From Nitrosomonas sp. PY1 (GTDB lineage Bacteria > Pseudomonadota > Gammaproteobacteria > Burkholderiales > Nitrosomonadaceae), in contig NZ_BQXC01000001.1 in NCBI RefSeq assembly GCF_022836435.1, forward strand, positions 1,562,121 through 1,626,120: 64,000 bases of DNA. The letters are read 5' to 3'. This document shows, piece after piece, positions 27,871 to 37,574 of this stretch; the stretch's first letter is position 1, and the number at the start of each line of letters is the position of its first letter. The translations under genes were made by a program, and so were the position numbers. The notes under the pieces are model-generated. The model was not told where the DNA came from, ran no database searches, and saw only the letters and a list, made by a program, of their open reading frames with translations.

Positions 27871-28494
27871 TTAATTGATAATTTTTTGTAATTCGGAAGC
27901 TATTTCATGACTGAAGATTCCGGTTACTTTACTTTGTGTTTCGACAATGTCGGCAAAGTCATTACTACCGGCTGTCTGTGTAATAGCACTTTTATGTGCA
28001 TGTACGGTCTTGCCGTCTGATTTTCTTCGAATGGTCCAGTGCGCGGATAGCTGAACCTTGTTGCTAAGATCCACATCAAAACGTGCAACTTGAATAATCA
28101 CCTGATAATCAATATCTTTTGAATTATTCCAAGGAAGTGTGGTAACAAATGCATTGTTCAACAGTATTTCCAAATTATCGGATAGCACTCTCAGAAAATT
28201 CTTATCCAGCGGTTCAGCCCAACGGTGATAATCATTGATAACAATTTCCGCACCAGGGTCTCGGCCTCGTACTATGATTGCCGATCTGTCCAAATATTCC
28301 GGGAATTTTACCGGTCCCAAACCAATTCGTACGCTGGAGGCACCTGTTGAAGAGGCATTTTCACGGGTATTATCCTCAATACCGGTTAACATATAGTATT
28401 GAGTAGGCTGTGTAGAAACGCACCCTATCAGGATTAAACCAGATGTACAGATAACAATGTGCGATATTAAAAGCCGAATTCTTGAGAGTACCAT
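27871..28494 (-). CDS. ABC-type transport auxiliary lipoprotein (PqiC-like)
   Basis: 207 residues with lipobox LILIGC followed by VSTQPTQYYMLTG, the usual beginning of ABC_trans_aux (DUF330) lipoproteins. GPVKFPEYLDRSAIIVR and NDYHRWAEPLDKNFLRVLSDNLE are family motifs. It is thought to be the outer-membrane partner of MCE-type lipid transporters. It follows the MCE gene without a gap, last in the cluster. Confidence 0.85.
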   Translation of the reverse strand: MVLSRIRLLISHIVICTSGLILIGCVSTQPTQYYMLTGIEDNTRENASSTGASSVRIGLGPVKFPEYLDRSAIIVRGRDPGAEIVINDYHRWAEPLDKNFLRVLSDNLEILLNNAFVTTLPWNNSKDIDYQVIIQVARFDVDLSNKVQLSAHWTIRRKSDGKTVHAHKSAITQTAGSNDFADIVETQSKVTGIFSHEIASELQKIIN

Positions 28495-29436
28495 TTATTT
28501 TCCTGTTCCTTTTCCGTGTATCAATACTTCTGGATGATTCTCCAGCATATCAGCCAACGTTCGTATCGATTTCGCGGCTCGTATCAATTCATCCATTGCA
28601 GTGTTTACTTTATAAATTGTTGGTGATTCTGTATCACTTAGCTCCTTGAAGTTGGTCGCTGCAGTATCAATTCTAGATAGCGTGCCTTGTAATCCATCCA
28701 GCAACCGTTCAACTTTATTCGACAAAGGGATGAGTCTAGCATCGGCTGAATGCGCTAGGGAATGTATCGTTGCCAGTGTCGTTTCAAGTTCTCGAATTGA
28801 TTGACCCAATTCCGGTTTGTTAGCCAAGTGGGAAATTGCCTTGGCAGCTGAGGACAAATCCTCGACCAGTGAAGACAATTCAAACTTCTCCAGTTTCTTT
28901 TCCAGCAGTTCCAGCGTGGATGGTATAATGGGAATCTCGATTATTTTGTCATCATAGTCATAATCACCATCATCACCATCATCGTCATTCCCACCGTAGT
29001 ACCTGTACGCGGTTCTTGGATGGAAATCTAACTGTACATAAAACTGGCCTGTTATTATGCTTTGCGTCTGCAGCTGAGCACGCAAGCCGAATTCTTCTAC
29101 TAATTTTTTTGCGGTTTCCTTAACCGGTTCGGTTTTTTTCTTCCCGACAGGTATAACATTACCGGGATAAAACTCTGCAACGACGGGAATGATTATCTCT
29201 CCTCTAGTAAAATCCTGAACCAGAGATATATGTTTAACGATACCCACTTGTACACCGCGCATAGTAACCGGTGCTCCAACACTTAGTCCATTGACAGAGC
29301 CTGAAAAGTACATGACAAAATCATGCCTCTCTTTAAAAAACCCTCCTTTACTCAATAAAACAATAGTCACAATGCTCAGAATAAAACCACCCAACACAAA
29401 AAGCCCGATGATGGCGGGATTTGCTTGCTTACTCAT
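28495..29436 (-). CDS. MCE family protein (MlaD-like)
   Basis: 313 residues with one N-terminal membrane helix (IIGLFVLGGFILSIVTIVLL) and one MCE domain (FSGSVNGLSVGAPVTMRGVQVG), then a long helical C-terminus. MCE proteins form hexameric periplasmic rings that carry lipids between membranes. An aspartate-rich insert (GGNDDDGDDGDYDYDD, about residues 150-170, coded by a trinucleotide-like repeat) sits after the MCE domain and is unusual. Its ATG overlaps the stop of the ATPase gene (ATGA). Confidence 0.9.
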   Translation of the reverse strand: MSKQANPAIIGLFVLGGFILSIVTIVLLSKGGFFKERHDFVMYFSGSVNGLSVGAPVTMRGVQVGIVKHISLVQDFTRGEIIIPVVAEFYPGNVIPVGKKKTEPVKETAKKLVEEFGLRAQLQTQSIITGQFYVQLDFHPRTAYRYYGGNDDDGDDGDYDYDDKIIEIPIIPSTLELLEKKLEKFELSSLVEDLSSAAKAISHLANKPELGQSIRELETTLATIHSLAHSADARLIPLSNKVERLLDGLQGTLSRIDTAATNFKELSDTESPTIYKVNTAMDELIRAAKSIRTLADMLENHPEVLIHGKGTGK

Positions 29437-30233
29437 ATTTCTCCTCGATTTAAGAAGGATCTCACTTGCGGAATATCGGATTTATCGCGCAGAATTTTGG
29501 GGTCACCAGTGGCTAGCATTGTCTTTGATTCAGCATCCAGGAACACTGAATTATTACCAATAGTAAAAATACTGGCTAGCTCATGCGTCACAACTACAAC
29601 TGTTGCTCGCAAGCTATTGCTTAACTCTAAAATCAGATGATCCAATCGTAATGAACTGATCGGATCCAGCCCTGCCGAAGGCTCATCAAAAAACAGAATC
29701 TCTGGATCCAATGCCATGGCACGCGCTAGACTTGCTCGTTTCTGCATACCGCCACTGATCTGAGAGGGATAGAAAGTTTCAAATCCCGATAGACCAACCA
29801 GTGCTAATTTAAAGGAGACTATTTCAGCAATCTCCTTTTTGGATAATCGCGTATATTCCCCCAAAGGCAGCGCGATGTTTTCTGCCAGTGTCAACGAGCT
29901 CCAGAGCGCTCCCGCCTGAAACATAACACCAAAACGGCGCTTGATTTCTTCCTGTTGATCCGGTTGTGCTTTCCAGAAATTCTCATCACCAATGAATATA
30001 TCGCCGCTGGCAGGTGGCTTGAGTCCGATCAGATGTTTCAGCAAAGTACTTTTGCCGCAACCGCTACCACCCATGATAATAAATATATCACCTCGATTTA
30101 TCGTGAAATTGAGATTACGTTGAATAACGTAATCTCCATAAGCCATGGTAAGATCGCATACTTCAATATGCGGACGAGCGCTTTGTCGAACAGCAGCAGT
30201 GCCTTTTTGGTGGACTTCAGAAGGTGATGTCAT
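29433..30233 (-). CDS. ABC transporter ATP-binding protein (MlaF-like)
   Basis: 266 residues, cytosolic. Walker A GGSGCGKSTLLKHLIG, Q-loop VMFQAGALWSSLT, signature ISGGMQKRASLARAMAL, Walker B EILFFDEPSAGLDP, and H-loop VVTHEL. The KR after SGGMQ is typical of MlaF-type ATPases. It energises the lipid transporter made with the MlaE-like permease and the MCE ring encoded next to it. The gene starts 4 bp after the permease stop. Confidence 0.93.
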   Translation of the reverse strand: MTSPSEVHQKGTAAVRQSARPHIEVCDLTMAYGDYVIQRNLNFTINRGDIFIIMGGSGCGKSTLLKHLIGLKPPASGDIFIGDENFWKAQPDQQEEIKRRFGVMFQAGALWSSLTLAENIALPLGEYTRLSKKEIAEIVSFKLALVGLSGFETFYPSQISGGMQKRASLARAMALDPEILFFDEPSAGLDPISSLRLDHLILELSNSLRATVVVVTHELASIFTIGNNSVFLDAESKTMLATGDPKILRDKSDIPQVRSFLNRGEI

Positions 30234-30237
30234 TCAA

Positions 30238-31386
30238 TCAAATTCCCAGATTATGAAATAGCACGGTAAGCAGTGATGCAAATATCACAATCAATAATAT
30301 ACCGGTCACTACTGCCGATGTTGCCGCCTGTCCTACTGCTTGAGCGCTACGACCGCACTGTATTCCTCTGAGGCAACCTGCATATGCGACTAAAATGCCA
30401 TAAACCGTACCTTTGGCGATTCCAACCGCAAACTGATTCAGATCAAGCGCACGTACCGTTTGATGGTAATACTCAAAGACTCCAATATCAAAAACAGTGT
30501 AACCGATGATCGCCCCGGCTAAGATACCGACAATTCCAGAATAAATTGTCAGCAGTGGTATCATTAAAATCAATGCTAGCAAGCGTGGCAACACCAAAAA
30601 ATCCATAGGTGAAATTCCTAAAGTTTTAAATGCATCGATTTCTTCATTTACTTGCATTGTTCCAAGCTGTGCGGCAAATGCGGCACCAGTACGGCCTGCA
30701 ATAATAATTCCTGTCATCAGTGCACCAACCTCGCGTACCATACCGATACCCACAAGATCAGCAACAAAGATTTGCGCTCCAAACTGACTCAGTTGTATTG
30801 CTCCCATATAAGCCAAAATCAATCCAACCAGAAAGCTAATAAGCGATACAATTCCGAATGCTTGCGGTCCGACTTCTTGCACAATCATGAAAAAATCGGA
30901 TTTCCGATATTGTGCCTTGCCAAGCAAAAAACGCTGAAAAGACAATATTATTTCACCTAGAAAGGCGAGCATTCCTATTGCGCCACGGTACCAATCTAAG
31001 GTTGAATTACCCAATTGCGTAACGAAGTTTTGGGAAGTCTTTTTTTTGTTGGTATTAGGATTGGGAGTTTCAATACTTGCCAAATCCATCAAACGATGCA
31101 CGCCATCTGGCAAACCGGAGTGATCAATTTCCATTTGGTGCTGTTGGGCAAATTTAAATAACCCAGAAAGGAAAATCAGTAAGCTGGTATCCCAGTCGGC
31201 CAATGCTTGGCTATTGAAACTTACCCGAGTGCGTGTCGTATCGCGCACTAATGACTCAATATCAGTAAACGACGGATGATTCTGCTGTATATGCCAGCTA
31301 CCCGTCAACACAATATTCAGTTCATTCGTGCCAATCTGATTCAAATCAACTTTAGCCGTGGATTGTTTTACGATAGTTGCTTGCAT
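30238..31386 (-). CDS. MlaE family permease with N-terminal STAS-like domain
   Basis: 382 residues. Residues 1-115 form a soluble STAS-like domain (LTGSWHIQQ, VSFNSQALADWDTSLLIFL). From about residue 130 it is an MlaE permease with several membrane helices and typical motifs (QLGTMQVNEEIDAFKTLGISPMDFLVLPR). In the E. coli Mla system the STAS protein (MlaB) is separate; here the two are fused. First gene of the four-gene transport cluster. Confidence 0.9.
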   Translation of the reverse strand: MQATIVKQSTAKVDLNQIGTNELNIVLTGSWHIQQNHPSFTDIESLVRDTTRTRVSFNSQALADWDTSLLIFLSGLFKFAQQHQMEIDHSGLPDGVHRLMDLASIETPNPNTNKKKTSQNFVTQLGNSTLDWYRGAIGMLAFLGEIILSFQRFLLGKAQYRKSDFFMIVQEVGPQAFGIVSLISFLVGLILAYMGAIQLSQFGAQIFVADLVGIGMVREVGALMTGIIIAGRTGAAFAAQLGTMQVNEEIDAFKTLGISPMDFLVLPRLLALILMIPLLTIYSGIVGILAGAIIGYTVFDIGVFEYYHQTVRALDLNQFAVGIAKGTVYGILVAYAGCLRGIQCGRSAQAVGQAATSAVVTGILLIVIFASLLTVLFHNLGI

Positions 31387-31425
31387 GGGTACTGAATATT
31401 GATTTTTTTGATATATCAGATTGAT

Positions 31426-31821
31426 TTAAAAACGGAACTCAAACTGAGGTTTCAGATCAGTTTGCGGTGCGGAAAGCTTATCGAAGCTATCGAGAATCCT
31501 ACTTGGATGTTGTTCATTATTATCTACGTGGTGAAATTCAATCCCTTTCCAGCGATATACCCTAGACGGCTCATCGGTATGCTCGGGCCATTGCCGTGCC
31601 TTGGTTCCGGGATTAGGTGTCTTGGTTCCGGGGTTATTTTGTGACTGGGTACGACGATTGAATTCTGAATCGGATAACCGCTTATTATAAAATTCATCTG
31701 GAAAATCAAGCTTTAGCTTTGTTTCTGCCATGACTATAGAAACCAATAATACTAGCAATATGGCAAATACTCTCCGATCACATATCGTGCAAGCGATCCG
31801 ATCGAATGAAACGGCTGCCAT
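31426..31821 (-). CDS. Hypothetical protein with one N-terminal membrane segment
   Basis: 131 residues, not recognised. One hydrophobic segment at about residues 18-32 (VFAILLVLLVSIVMA) could be a signal peptide or anchor; the rest is polar, with a degenerate Asn/Pro/Gly-Thr-Lys repeat (NNPGTKTPNPGTKARQ). Its ATG overlaps the stop of the solute-binding protein gene (TAATG), so the two are coupled. The MlaE-like gene begins about 40 bp downstream. Confidence 0.6.
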   Translation of the reverse strand: MAAVSFDRIACTICDRRVFAILLVLLVSIVMAETKLKLDFPDEFYNKRLSDSEFNRRTQSQNNPGTKTPNPGTKARQWPEHTDEPSRVYRWKGIEFHHVDNNEQHPSRILDSFDKLSAPQTDLKPQFEFRF

Positions 31822-32633
31822 TATTTCTTTTTCCAGTCTAGCGATTCAAACCAATGCTTATGTCTGGAGGAAATCCATCCATCCGCATCACGAACAGTAA
31901 TCCAAGAATTAAGATAATTCAGGAATTCCTGATCGCCTTTATTGATGGCCATTCCAGCTTTGTAGCCAAGCAAGGGCTCTTTAAGCGGGGTGTCTACTTT
32001 ATCGGGATATTCAAGTGCCAGATAGCGTGGAATTGGTGTCGAATCGAACCACGCATGAATTTCATTATTCAATATGGCTTTTCTGACATCGTAGTGTTGT
32101 TTAAATGATTTTATGGTGGCTTTCTCAAATATTTTTCTGGCTAATTGCTCGGGAACAGTATTGCTTACCACACCGATTGTCATTTCAGGGTGATTCAATT
32201 CACTCAAAGAATTAATATGGGCTGTTTTTGAAAGCGAAGCTGCGACATCAAACCCTGCAGATGCATATGCATTGGAAAAATTGGCACGCAATGCACGCTC
32301 CGGCGTTATCGCCATACCAGATATGATAATATCAATCTGCTTTGCCTCAAGAGCATCGATCAATTGTGACCATTCAAGAGTAACAAAGACAGGTTGAACC
32401 CCCAGATCTTTCGCAAGCTGTTTAGCCAACTCAATTTCAAATCCGATTAAGTCGTTCGCTTGGTTCTTAAAAGCCCAAGGTTCGTACAGCGAAACGCCAA
32501 CGCGCAGTTGCCTGGATTCCAACGCTTTTTCAAGAACACCAGCATGGGTATAGTTAGTGAAAACCAGAAAGATCATTACAAAAAACAAAGACTTTATTTG
32601 ATTCATACAGTTAAACGTCATTTTGTGATTCAA
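31821..32633 (-). CDS. Solute-binding protein, family 3 (amino-acid type)
   Basis: 270 residues with a signal peptide (SLFFVMIFLVFTNYTHAG). Family 3 periplasmic binding fold: LRVGVSLYEPWAF, DLIGFEIELAKQLAKDLG, DIIISGMAITPERA. Such proteins bind polar amino acids or similar ligands. No cognate permease lies nearby; instead it is coupled to the small protein and the MCE cluster, so it could be an orphan sensor or binding protein. The Met at 32606 is an alternative start. Confidence 0.85.
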   Translation of the reverse strand: MNHKMTFNCMNQIKSLFFVMIFLVFTNYTHAGVLEKALESRQLRVGVSLYEPWAFKNQANDLIGFEIELAKQLAKDLGVQPVFVTLEWSQLIDALEAKQIDIIISGMAITPERALRANFSNAYASAGFDVAASLSKTAHINSLSELNHPEMTIGVVSNTVPEQLARKIFEKATIKSFKQHYDVRKAILNNEIHAWFDSTPIPRYLALEYPDKVDTPLKEPLLGYKAGMAINKGDQEFLNYLNSWITVRDADGWISSRHKHWFESLDWKKK

Positions 32634-32946
32634 TAATTAAATTACATGATTAACCAAATACAAAGAATTAAGCAACAATTGATCAATCCTGAATAATATT
32701 CAGTAAAATCCTTTCCGTTTAAAAATAATATATCTCTTTCGCATGATGTGGTCCGCTGAACCCGATGAGTCTGGATTCTACTCCTCATCTTTTAAGACGA
32801 AGAATCTATCGCTAAAAACAAATTTGGCTCGAGCAAAGAAATCAAATCTCTGAGCTTATTTTTTTAACGGGTAACGCAAAAGCAACAATATAATCCCTCT
32901 AATCACTCGGGTTGTAACGAGCGCCACTAGCCGTCGTAACTACGAA

Positions 32947-33939
32947 TTAGCATCCTGTGCATCCATCAATATAAGTCATCGGGGTCGTTTGCGCGCCCGA
33001 AGGTAACCTATCCTGCCAAAGAACTTCGCCTATTTCCACATCATACGCGCGAAGATAATAATCCTGTGTGTTTCCATGAAAAACACACACACCCTTGTTG
33101 TCATCGGCCGTCCAAGGCTTGGCATACCAACAAAAAAACCTAAACTCGGTTGGATAGTACTAATAGTATAATCTTTTGCAGTGTCTGTAGGTTGTTGTCA
33201 AATGAGTTGTCGACTACCAAATCGATTCCGGAAATTATCCCCCATGGCGAGCTTGTTTAAAGCTGATTCGACACAGCATGTGATCAATTGGCGTGCTCCC
33301 CACATACGTTTTTCACTCAAGGACTTCGTTCCAATTGCGGGCATTCCGACTGAGAATGATTGCGTCTCGGCATAATCCTCACCATTCGAAGTCTCATTTC
33401 GCTTGAGTGCAAAGCACTGCTCAACTTTAGTTACCGGTTCACCTGTACGGCGGTCAAGTACAAAGATTTTTACCACGCTTGGTTACCTGAATCAACAACG
33501 GGATTGTACCGCCATTGTCATCGGGCATATCGACAAACATCGGCTGCACTGGCAGATCGCAATCCCAAATATCATGATTGGCCCCAAATACGGCGACTTG
33601 TATCAAGATCAAGCGCTATGATGGAAGAGTTATATTCGTCATCGAAATCCCGTCTTTTCCCTCCATAATAATAGCCAGGAAGAGGTAGATTGGTAATAGA
33701 TGGATTGCCAAGATCCCAAGCCCAAATCTGCGCACCTGTCTTCGCATACTGTTCCATCCGAAGCACATAACGATATAAGACAGGTGTCAATCGTAGATAG
33801 AATAATCGTGAGCAGCAACCATCAACCCAAAACCTGCAAGCGTGTCATACCAAGATTCATCAAGCGAAATCAGATAAACTCCACCAGGTGCAAAGGGAAG
33901 TCCTACAATACCCAAGATCACCGCATAAAATAACCCCAT
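32947..33939 (-). pseudogene. gcd: Remnant of PQQ-dependent membrane glucose dehydrogenase
   Basis: Pieces in shifting frames match the glucose/quinate/shikimate quinoprotein family in order. An N-terminal membrane anchor (GIVGLPFAPGGVYLISL, start at 33939) is followed by DEYNSSIIALDLDT, ANHDIWDCDLPVQP, KIFVLDRRTGEPVTKVEQ, LSEKRMWGARQL and near the end YLRAYDVEIGEVLWQDRLPSG with TPMTYIDG. Intact enzymes have about 800 residues; this remnant spans only 993 bp, so internal deletions as well as frameshifts have destroyed it. Substrate oxidation into the quinone pool by this route has been lost, at least from this locus. Confidence 0.8.
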
Positions 33940-34411
33940 GTGGGCGATTTTTCATTTATTATTCCCCATGTAACCCGAATAAGTGATTAACTGTTATTAA
34001 TACAATCACTTATCCAACCGCTAATTAGTACTTCATCCCTTTTTAATTACCTTTCAATCGAATAGTAATTGAATTTCTAAGAGTTTCTCGAAGATTATCA
34101 GGTCTAAGTCAACCGCATCAATTGACCCTTCCTACTGGCGATCATATGCCATTTCGAATTCTGCATATGGAATATTTTCAACCGAATCCAATAAGCAACT
34201 TGACAGCAAAACCAAGAAGAAACAAAAGTTCAATAATCAACTGAAGAATGTCATTGTGTTTTTTGTCACAACACAGATTAGCGGTATAGGGTATATCGTA
34301 TTCTTCCTAAGTATTTTTATCAAATAAAAGCAAAAATATGTTGTTCAGCTTCCATTAATTCTTTTTTAATATCCTTGGGTTTCACGAACAACATAAAAAA
34401 CGAATTCAATC
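33940..34411. other. Non-coding stretch with one weak hairpin
   Basis: No convincing frame. A 10-bp inverted repeat, ATAAGTGATT at 33979-33988 with AATCACTTAT at 34004-34013, could form a hairpin, but no T-run follows. Promoters for the GNAT-like gene are expected near its end; none is clear enough to call. The preceding stretch 32634-32946 also holds nothing I can name. Confidence 0.4.
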
Positions 34412-35251
34412 ATGTCAAAGTCGCATACACAGAATGTAAGTGAAACACAACCGAAATCGAACGCGATTGAATGGTTAGCCTTGATTGATGAGCAATTCCG
34501 GAAACAAGACTACCATCAGGCCCGTAATTTGATTTTGAAGGCGTTATTGATTTTTCCAAACTATGCTGTACTTCTGGATCGGCTGCTCATGGTGGATCCT
34601 CACTGGAGTAAGCCGATTGTCAGTCGAGGAATTCATCTCGCCATACCGACAGAAAGTGATTTTTCCTTTTTGCAGCAATGTTATGACAATGAAGCATTCA
34701 TGCAGCAACTGCTACCAATGGGAAGAAAAAAGCAAAGCGCCGAAGCAATACTGCATGCACTCAAGAAAAGTGAATTTTCCGTTGCGCATTACCGGAGCAT
34801 GCACCGAATCATCAAAAAAGCGGTGTGTTCCAATCTTGAACAACCCCTTGCTCAATTCAATTTAAAACCAATCGGACTAGCGAGTCTGGTGGATATTCAA
34901 ATCGCCCACAGACGGGCCGAACTGCTCATCGGCATCCCCGATCAGGCCGAACGCCAGCGAGCAACGGCTGTTGTCATGATGCTCATCATGGATCTGTCTT
35001 TTAATCAGATTGGATTGCATAAATTGACATCACTCGTGTTGGCCAATAATCCTCATTCACAGCGAAGTACAGTAGCTATTGGGTTTACTCAAGAAGGTCT
35101 GCGTCGGCAGCATTTGTGCGACCCTCAAACCAGGCAGTGGATGGATTGTTATGAAAACGGCATCGTTGCTGATGATTTTTATCACAACCCGGTCATCGCT
35201 CGTATATCAAGGCGATTGATTGGACGGAATATTACTGTAAAGCCTGTTTGA
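34412..35251 (+). CDS. GNAT-like acetyltransferase homologue
   Basis: 279 residues, cytosolic. Residues 15-60 look like a short TPR-like helical pair (DEQFRKQDYHQARNLILKALLIFP). The remaining part follows the RimJ/RimL GNAT pattern: LAIPTESDFSFLQQCYDNEAFM at the beginning, GLASLVDIQIAHRRAELLIGI as the central strands, KLTSLVLANNPHSQRST and GFTQEGLRRQHL at the end. The usual acetyl-CoA loop (Q/RxxGxG/A) is not clear: the region reads DQAERQRATAVVMML. It lies 131 bp before the RTX protein gene on the same strand. Confidence 0.6.
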   Translation: MSKSHTQNVSETQPKSNAIEWLALIDEQFRKQDYHQARNLILKALLIFPNYAVLLDRLLMVDPHWSKPIVSRGIHLAIPTESDFSFLQQCYDNEAFMQQLLPMGRKKQSAEAILHALKKSEFSVAHYRSMHRIIKKAVCSNLEQPLAQFNLKPIGLASLVDIQIAHRRAELLIGIPDQAERQRATAVVMMLIMDLSFNQIGLHKLTSLVLANNPHSQRSTVAIGFTQEGLRRQHLCDPQTRQWMDCYENGIVADDFYHNPVIARISRRLIGRNITVKPV

Positions 35252-35382
35252 AGTATAACCAACTGAGAGGAGGAATTGGAAAATGACGGATTAATGACCG
35301 TGTATTGACTGCATACTTAGAAAGTTAGAAATAAAACATCCATTAATTTGTTAATCAAGTAACTCAATACTAAGGAAATATT

Positions 35383-37209
35383 ATGGCTATTTATATTGGT
35401 AGAAATGGAAACGATACTCTGGTTGGTCTGGATGACGTATCCGATGATTTGACGGGTAAGTTAGGTAATGATGTTTTGATTGGTGGTGATGGATTTGCAA
35501 AGGACTGGGCGCATTATGACAATGCACCAGCCGCAGTGACAGTCAATCTTGCGGCTGGTACTGCTAGCGGAGGAGATGGCAACGATACTTTAAGTGGTAT
35601 TGAGGGTGTGACCGGTAGTAAATTCAACGACACGTTGCGCAGTGGTACCGGCTTCAATACCAGTATTTTATTTGGCGGCGCCGGAAATGACACACTGGTC
35701 GGAGACACCGGTTCTGATTTTCTGAAAGGAGGCGCAGGTAACGATGTCTTAACAGGAGGAAGTAATTACGATACAGCCGATTATTCCGATGCCACATCAT
35801 CGGTAAACGTCAACCTCAGGACAGGAACAGCAACTGGGGGCGCTGGAAAAGATACGCTTTCAGGTATTGAACAAGTGATCGGCAGCGACTTCAACGACAC
35901 TTTGGTTGGTGGAATTGATGTTTCCGATTTCGGCAATTATGTCTTATCTGGTGGCAAAGGCAACGATTCCATAGTGGGAGGCGATAACGCTTTCAACGTA
36001 CTGGATGGCGGTAATGGAAATGACTCGTTAATCGGAGGCTTTGCCGATGATACACTCATTGGGGGATTGGGATCGGATACCCTGGTTGGTGGAGATGGTT
36101 GGGGAACCGATACCGTTTCTTATTTTGGAGCACTTTCTGCAGTAACGGTTAATCTGGAAAATGGAACAGCCTCTGGAGGAGGAGGAAACGATATTCTGAA
36201 AGGAATTGAGGACGTTGAAGGTAGTATGTTTACCGATACTTTAATAGGTAATTCTAGCGATAATACTCTATTTGGCTATGATGGAAACGATGTTTTAGTG
36301 GGAGGAAATGGTAATGATTCACTGACAGGCGCAGATGGTAATGACTCGCTGACAGGTGGAGATGGTGATGATCAGCTCACTGGTGGATGGGGAGATGATG
36401 TCTTGACCGGAGGCAAGGGTACTGATTGGGCCTCTTTTTATGGCAGTGTAACTGTCAACTTGGCTAATGGAACTGCCACAGGAGAAGAAGGAAATGATAC
36501 TTTACAAGGAATTGAAAATGCTACCGGAAGTTTTTCCGATGACATTCTGATCGGCGATGCTGGCAACAATACTTTAGACGGGGGAGATGGCAACGATTGG
36601 CTGACTGGAGGACAAGGAGACGATACTTTGATTGGAGGTAAACTTGTCGATTGGGCCAGTTATAGTGATGCCACTTCAGCCGTGACGGTAGATCTTGCTG
36701 CAGAAACTGCAACAGGCGGTGCTGGTAACGATACGTTACGGGAAATCGAAAACGTTCAAGGCAGTAAGTTTAGCGATACTCTGAAGGGTGACGATAAAAG
36801 TAACAGTCTGGATGGCGGAAGTGGATATGATACGCTCAAGGGGGGTGATGGCGATGACACCCTCGACGGACAGCAAGGCAAGGATACGCTGACCGGCGGT
36901 GCCGGCAGCGATATTTTCAAATTCACCGTGAATGGTTCCGCTGATAAGGTCACCGACTTTAGTGTGGCCGACGATACCATCCAACTAGAAAGCAGCGTAT
37001 TCAAGGCGCTAACGGACACAGGTGTATTGGCTGCTAATCAATTTAGGGTGGGAACGAAAGCTGCGGATGCCAATGACTTTGTTATCTACAACGATACAAC
37101 CGGCGCTTTGCTGTACGATGCTGATGGAAATGGGGCCAATGCAGCGACTCAGGTTGCTATTGTAGGCGTTGGGTTGGACATAACCAATACCGATATCATC
37201 GTAATCTAG
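35383..37209 (+). CDS. RTX-type calcium-binding exoprotein
   Basis: 608 residues, no N-terminal signal. Most of it is made of GGxGxDxL nonapeptides (GGDGNDTL, GGAGNDVL), which form calcium-binding beta-rolls, interleaved with five copies of a longer block (SAVTVNLAxGTAxGG...GNDTLxGIExVxGS). The C-terminal 100 residues (GSDIFKFTVNGSADKVTDFS) resemble the serralysin-type C-terminal module and end in hydrophobic IIVI, as type I secretion substrates do. No catalytic domain, so probably structural or S-layer-like. No secretion genes are nearby. AAGGAAAT precedes the ATG; a strong terminator follows. Confidence 0.88.
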   Translation: MAIYIGRNGNDTLVGLDDVSDDLTGKLGNDVLIGGDGFAKDWAHYDNAPAAVTVNLAAGTASGGDGNDTLSGIEGVTGSKFNDTLRSGTGFNTSILFGGAGNDTLVGDTGSDFLKGGAGNDVLTGGSNYDTADYSDATSSVNVNLRTGTATGGAGKDTLSGIEQVIGSDFNDTLVGGIDVSDFGNYVLSGGKGNDSIVGGDNAFNVLDGGNGNDSLIGGFADDTLIGGLGSDTLVGGDGWGTDTVSYFGALSAVTVNLENGTASGGGGNDILKGIEDVEGSMFTDTLIGNSSDNTLFGYDGNDVLVGGNGNDSLTGADGNDSLTGGDGDDQLTGGWGDDVLTGGKGTDWASFYGSVTVNLANGTATGEEGNDTLQGIENATGSFSDDILIGDAGNNTLDGGDGNDWLTGGQGDDTLIGGKLVDWASYSDATSAVTVDLAAETATGGAGNDTLREIENVQGSKFSDTLKGDDKSNSLDGGSGYDTLKGGDGDDTLDGQQGKDTLTGGAGSDIFKFTVNGSADKVTDFSVADDTIQLESSVFKALTDTGVLAANQFRVGTKAADANDFVIYNDTTGALLYDADGNGANAATQVAIVGVGLDITNTDIIVI

Positions 37210-37220
37210 AACAAGTTCCG

Positions 37221-37265
37221 AAAAAAGCCCGGAAATGGCAGATACTCCATTTCCGGGCTTTTTGT
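37221..37265 (+). terminator. Strong Rho-independent terminator
   Basis: AAAAAGCCCGGAAATGG pairs with CCATTTCCGGGCTTTTT around a short loop. A-run and T-run on the two sides make it work in both directions. It closes the RTX gene 12 bp after the stop codon. Confidence 0.92.
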
Positions 37266-37574
37266 ATCTGTTTTTTCCGATACAAACAAAGCACCACCAA
37301 CGCAAAGATTTGAATTCAGCAGCGGAAAATAGAAAAGTAGAACAATATATACGATATGATAAACTGAGGAGGCATTATGAAGGTATGATAACTATGGTGT
37401 GAATGCCTGTGGTTATCTATGTGAAATGCCAACAAATCCTATAGTACATTACCAGTATATCTTTTAGCAAAACCCAACACATATGTACCTAGGGTAATTA
37501 AGCCCTAATCCGTAAGATATCTCTCAAGAAGCAACTGTTTTGTTTTCTCATAAATTGACCTCTGGAGATATATC

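Noticed and set aside
35383..37209. Glycine-rich repeats as non-coding repeat DNA
   Set aside because: One long frame with good ribosome-binding site and RTX nonapeptides; coding explains them.
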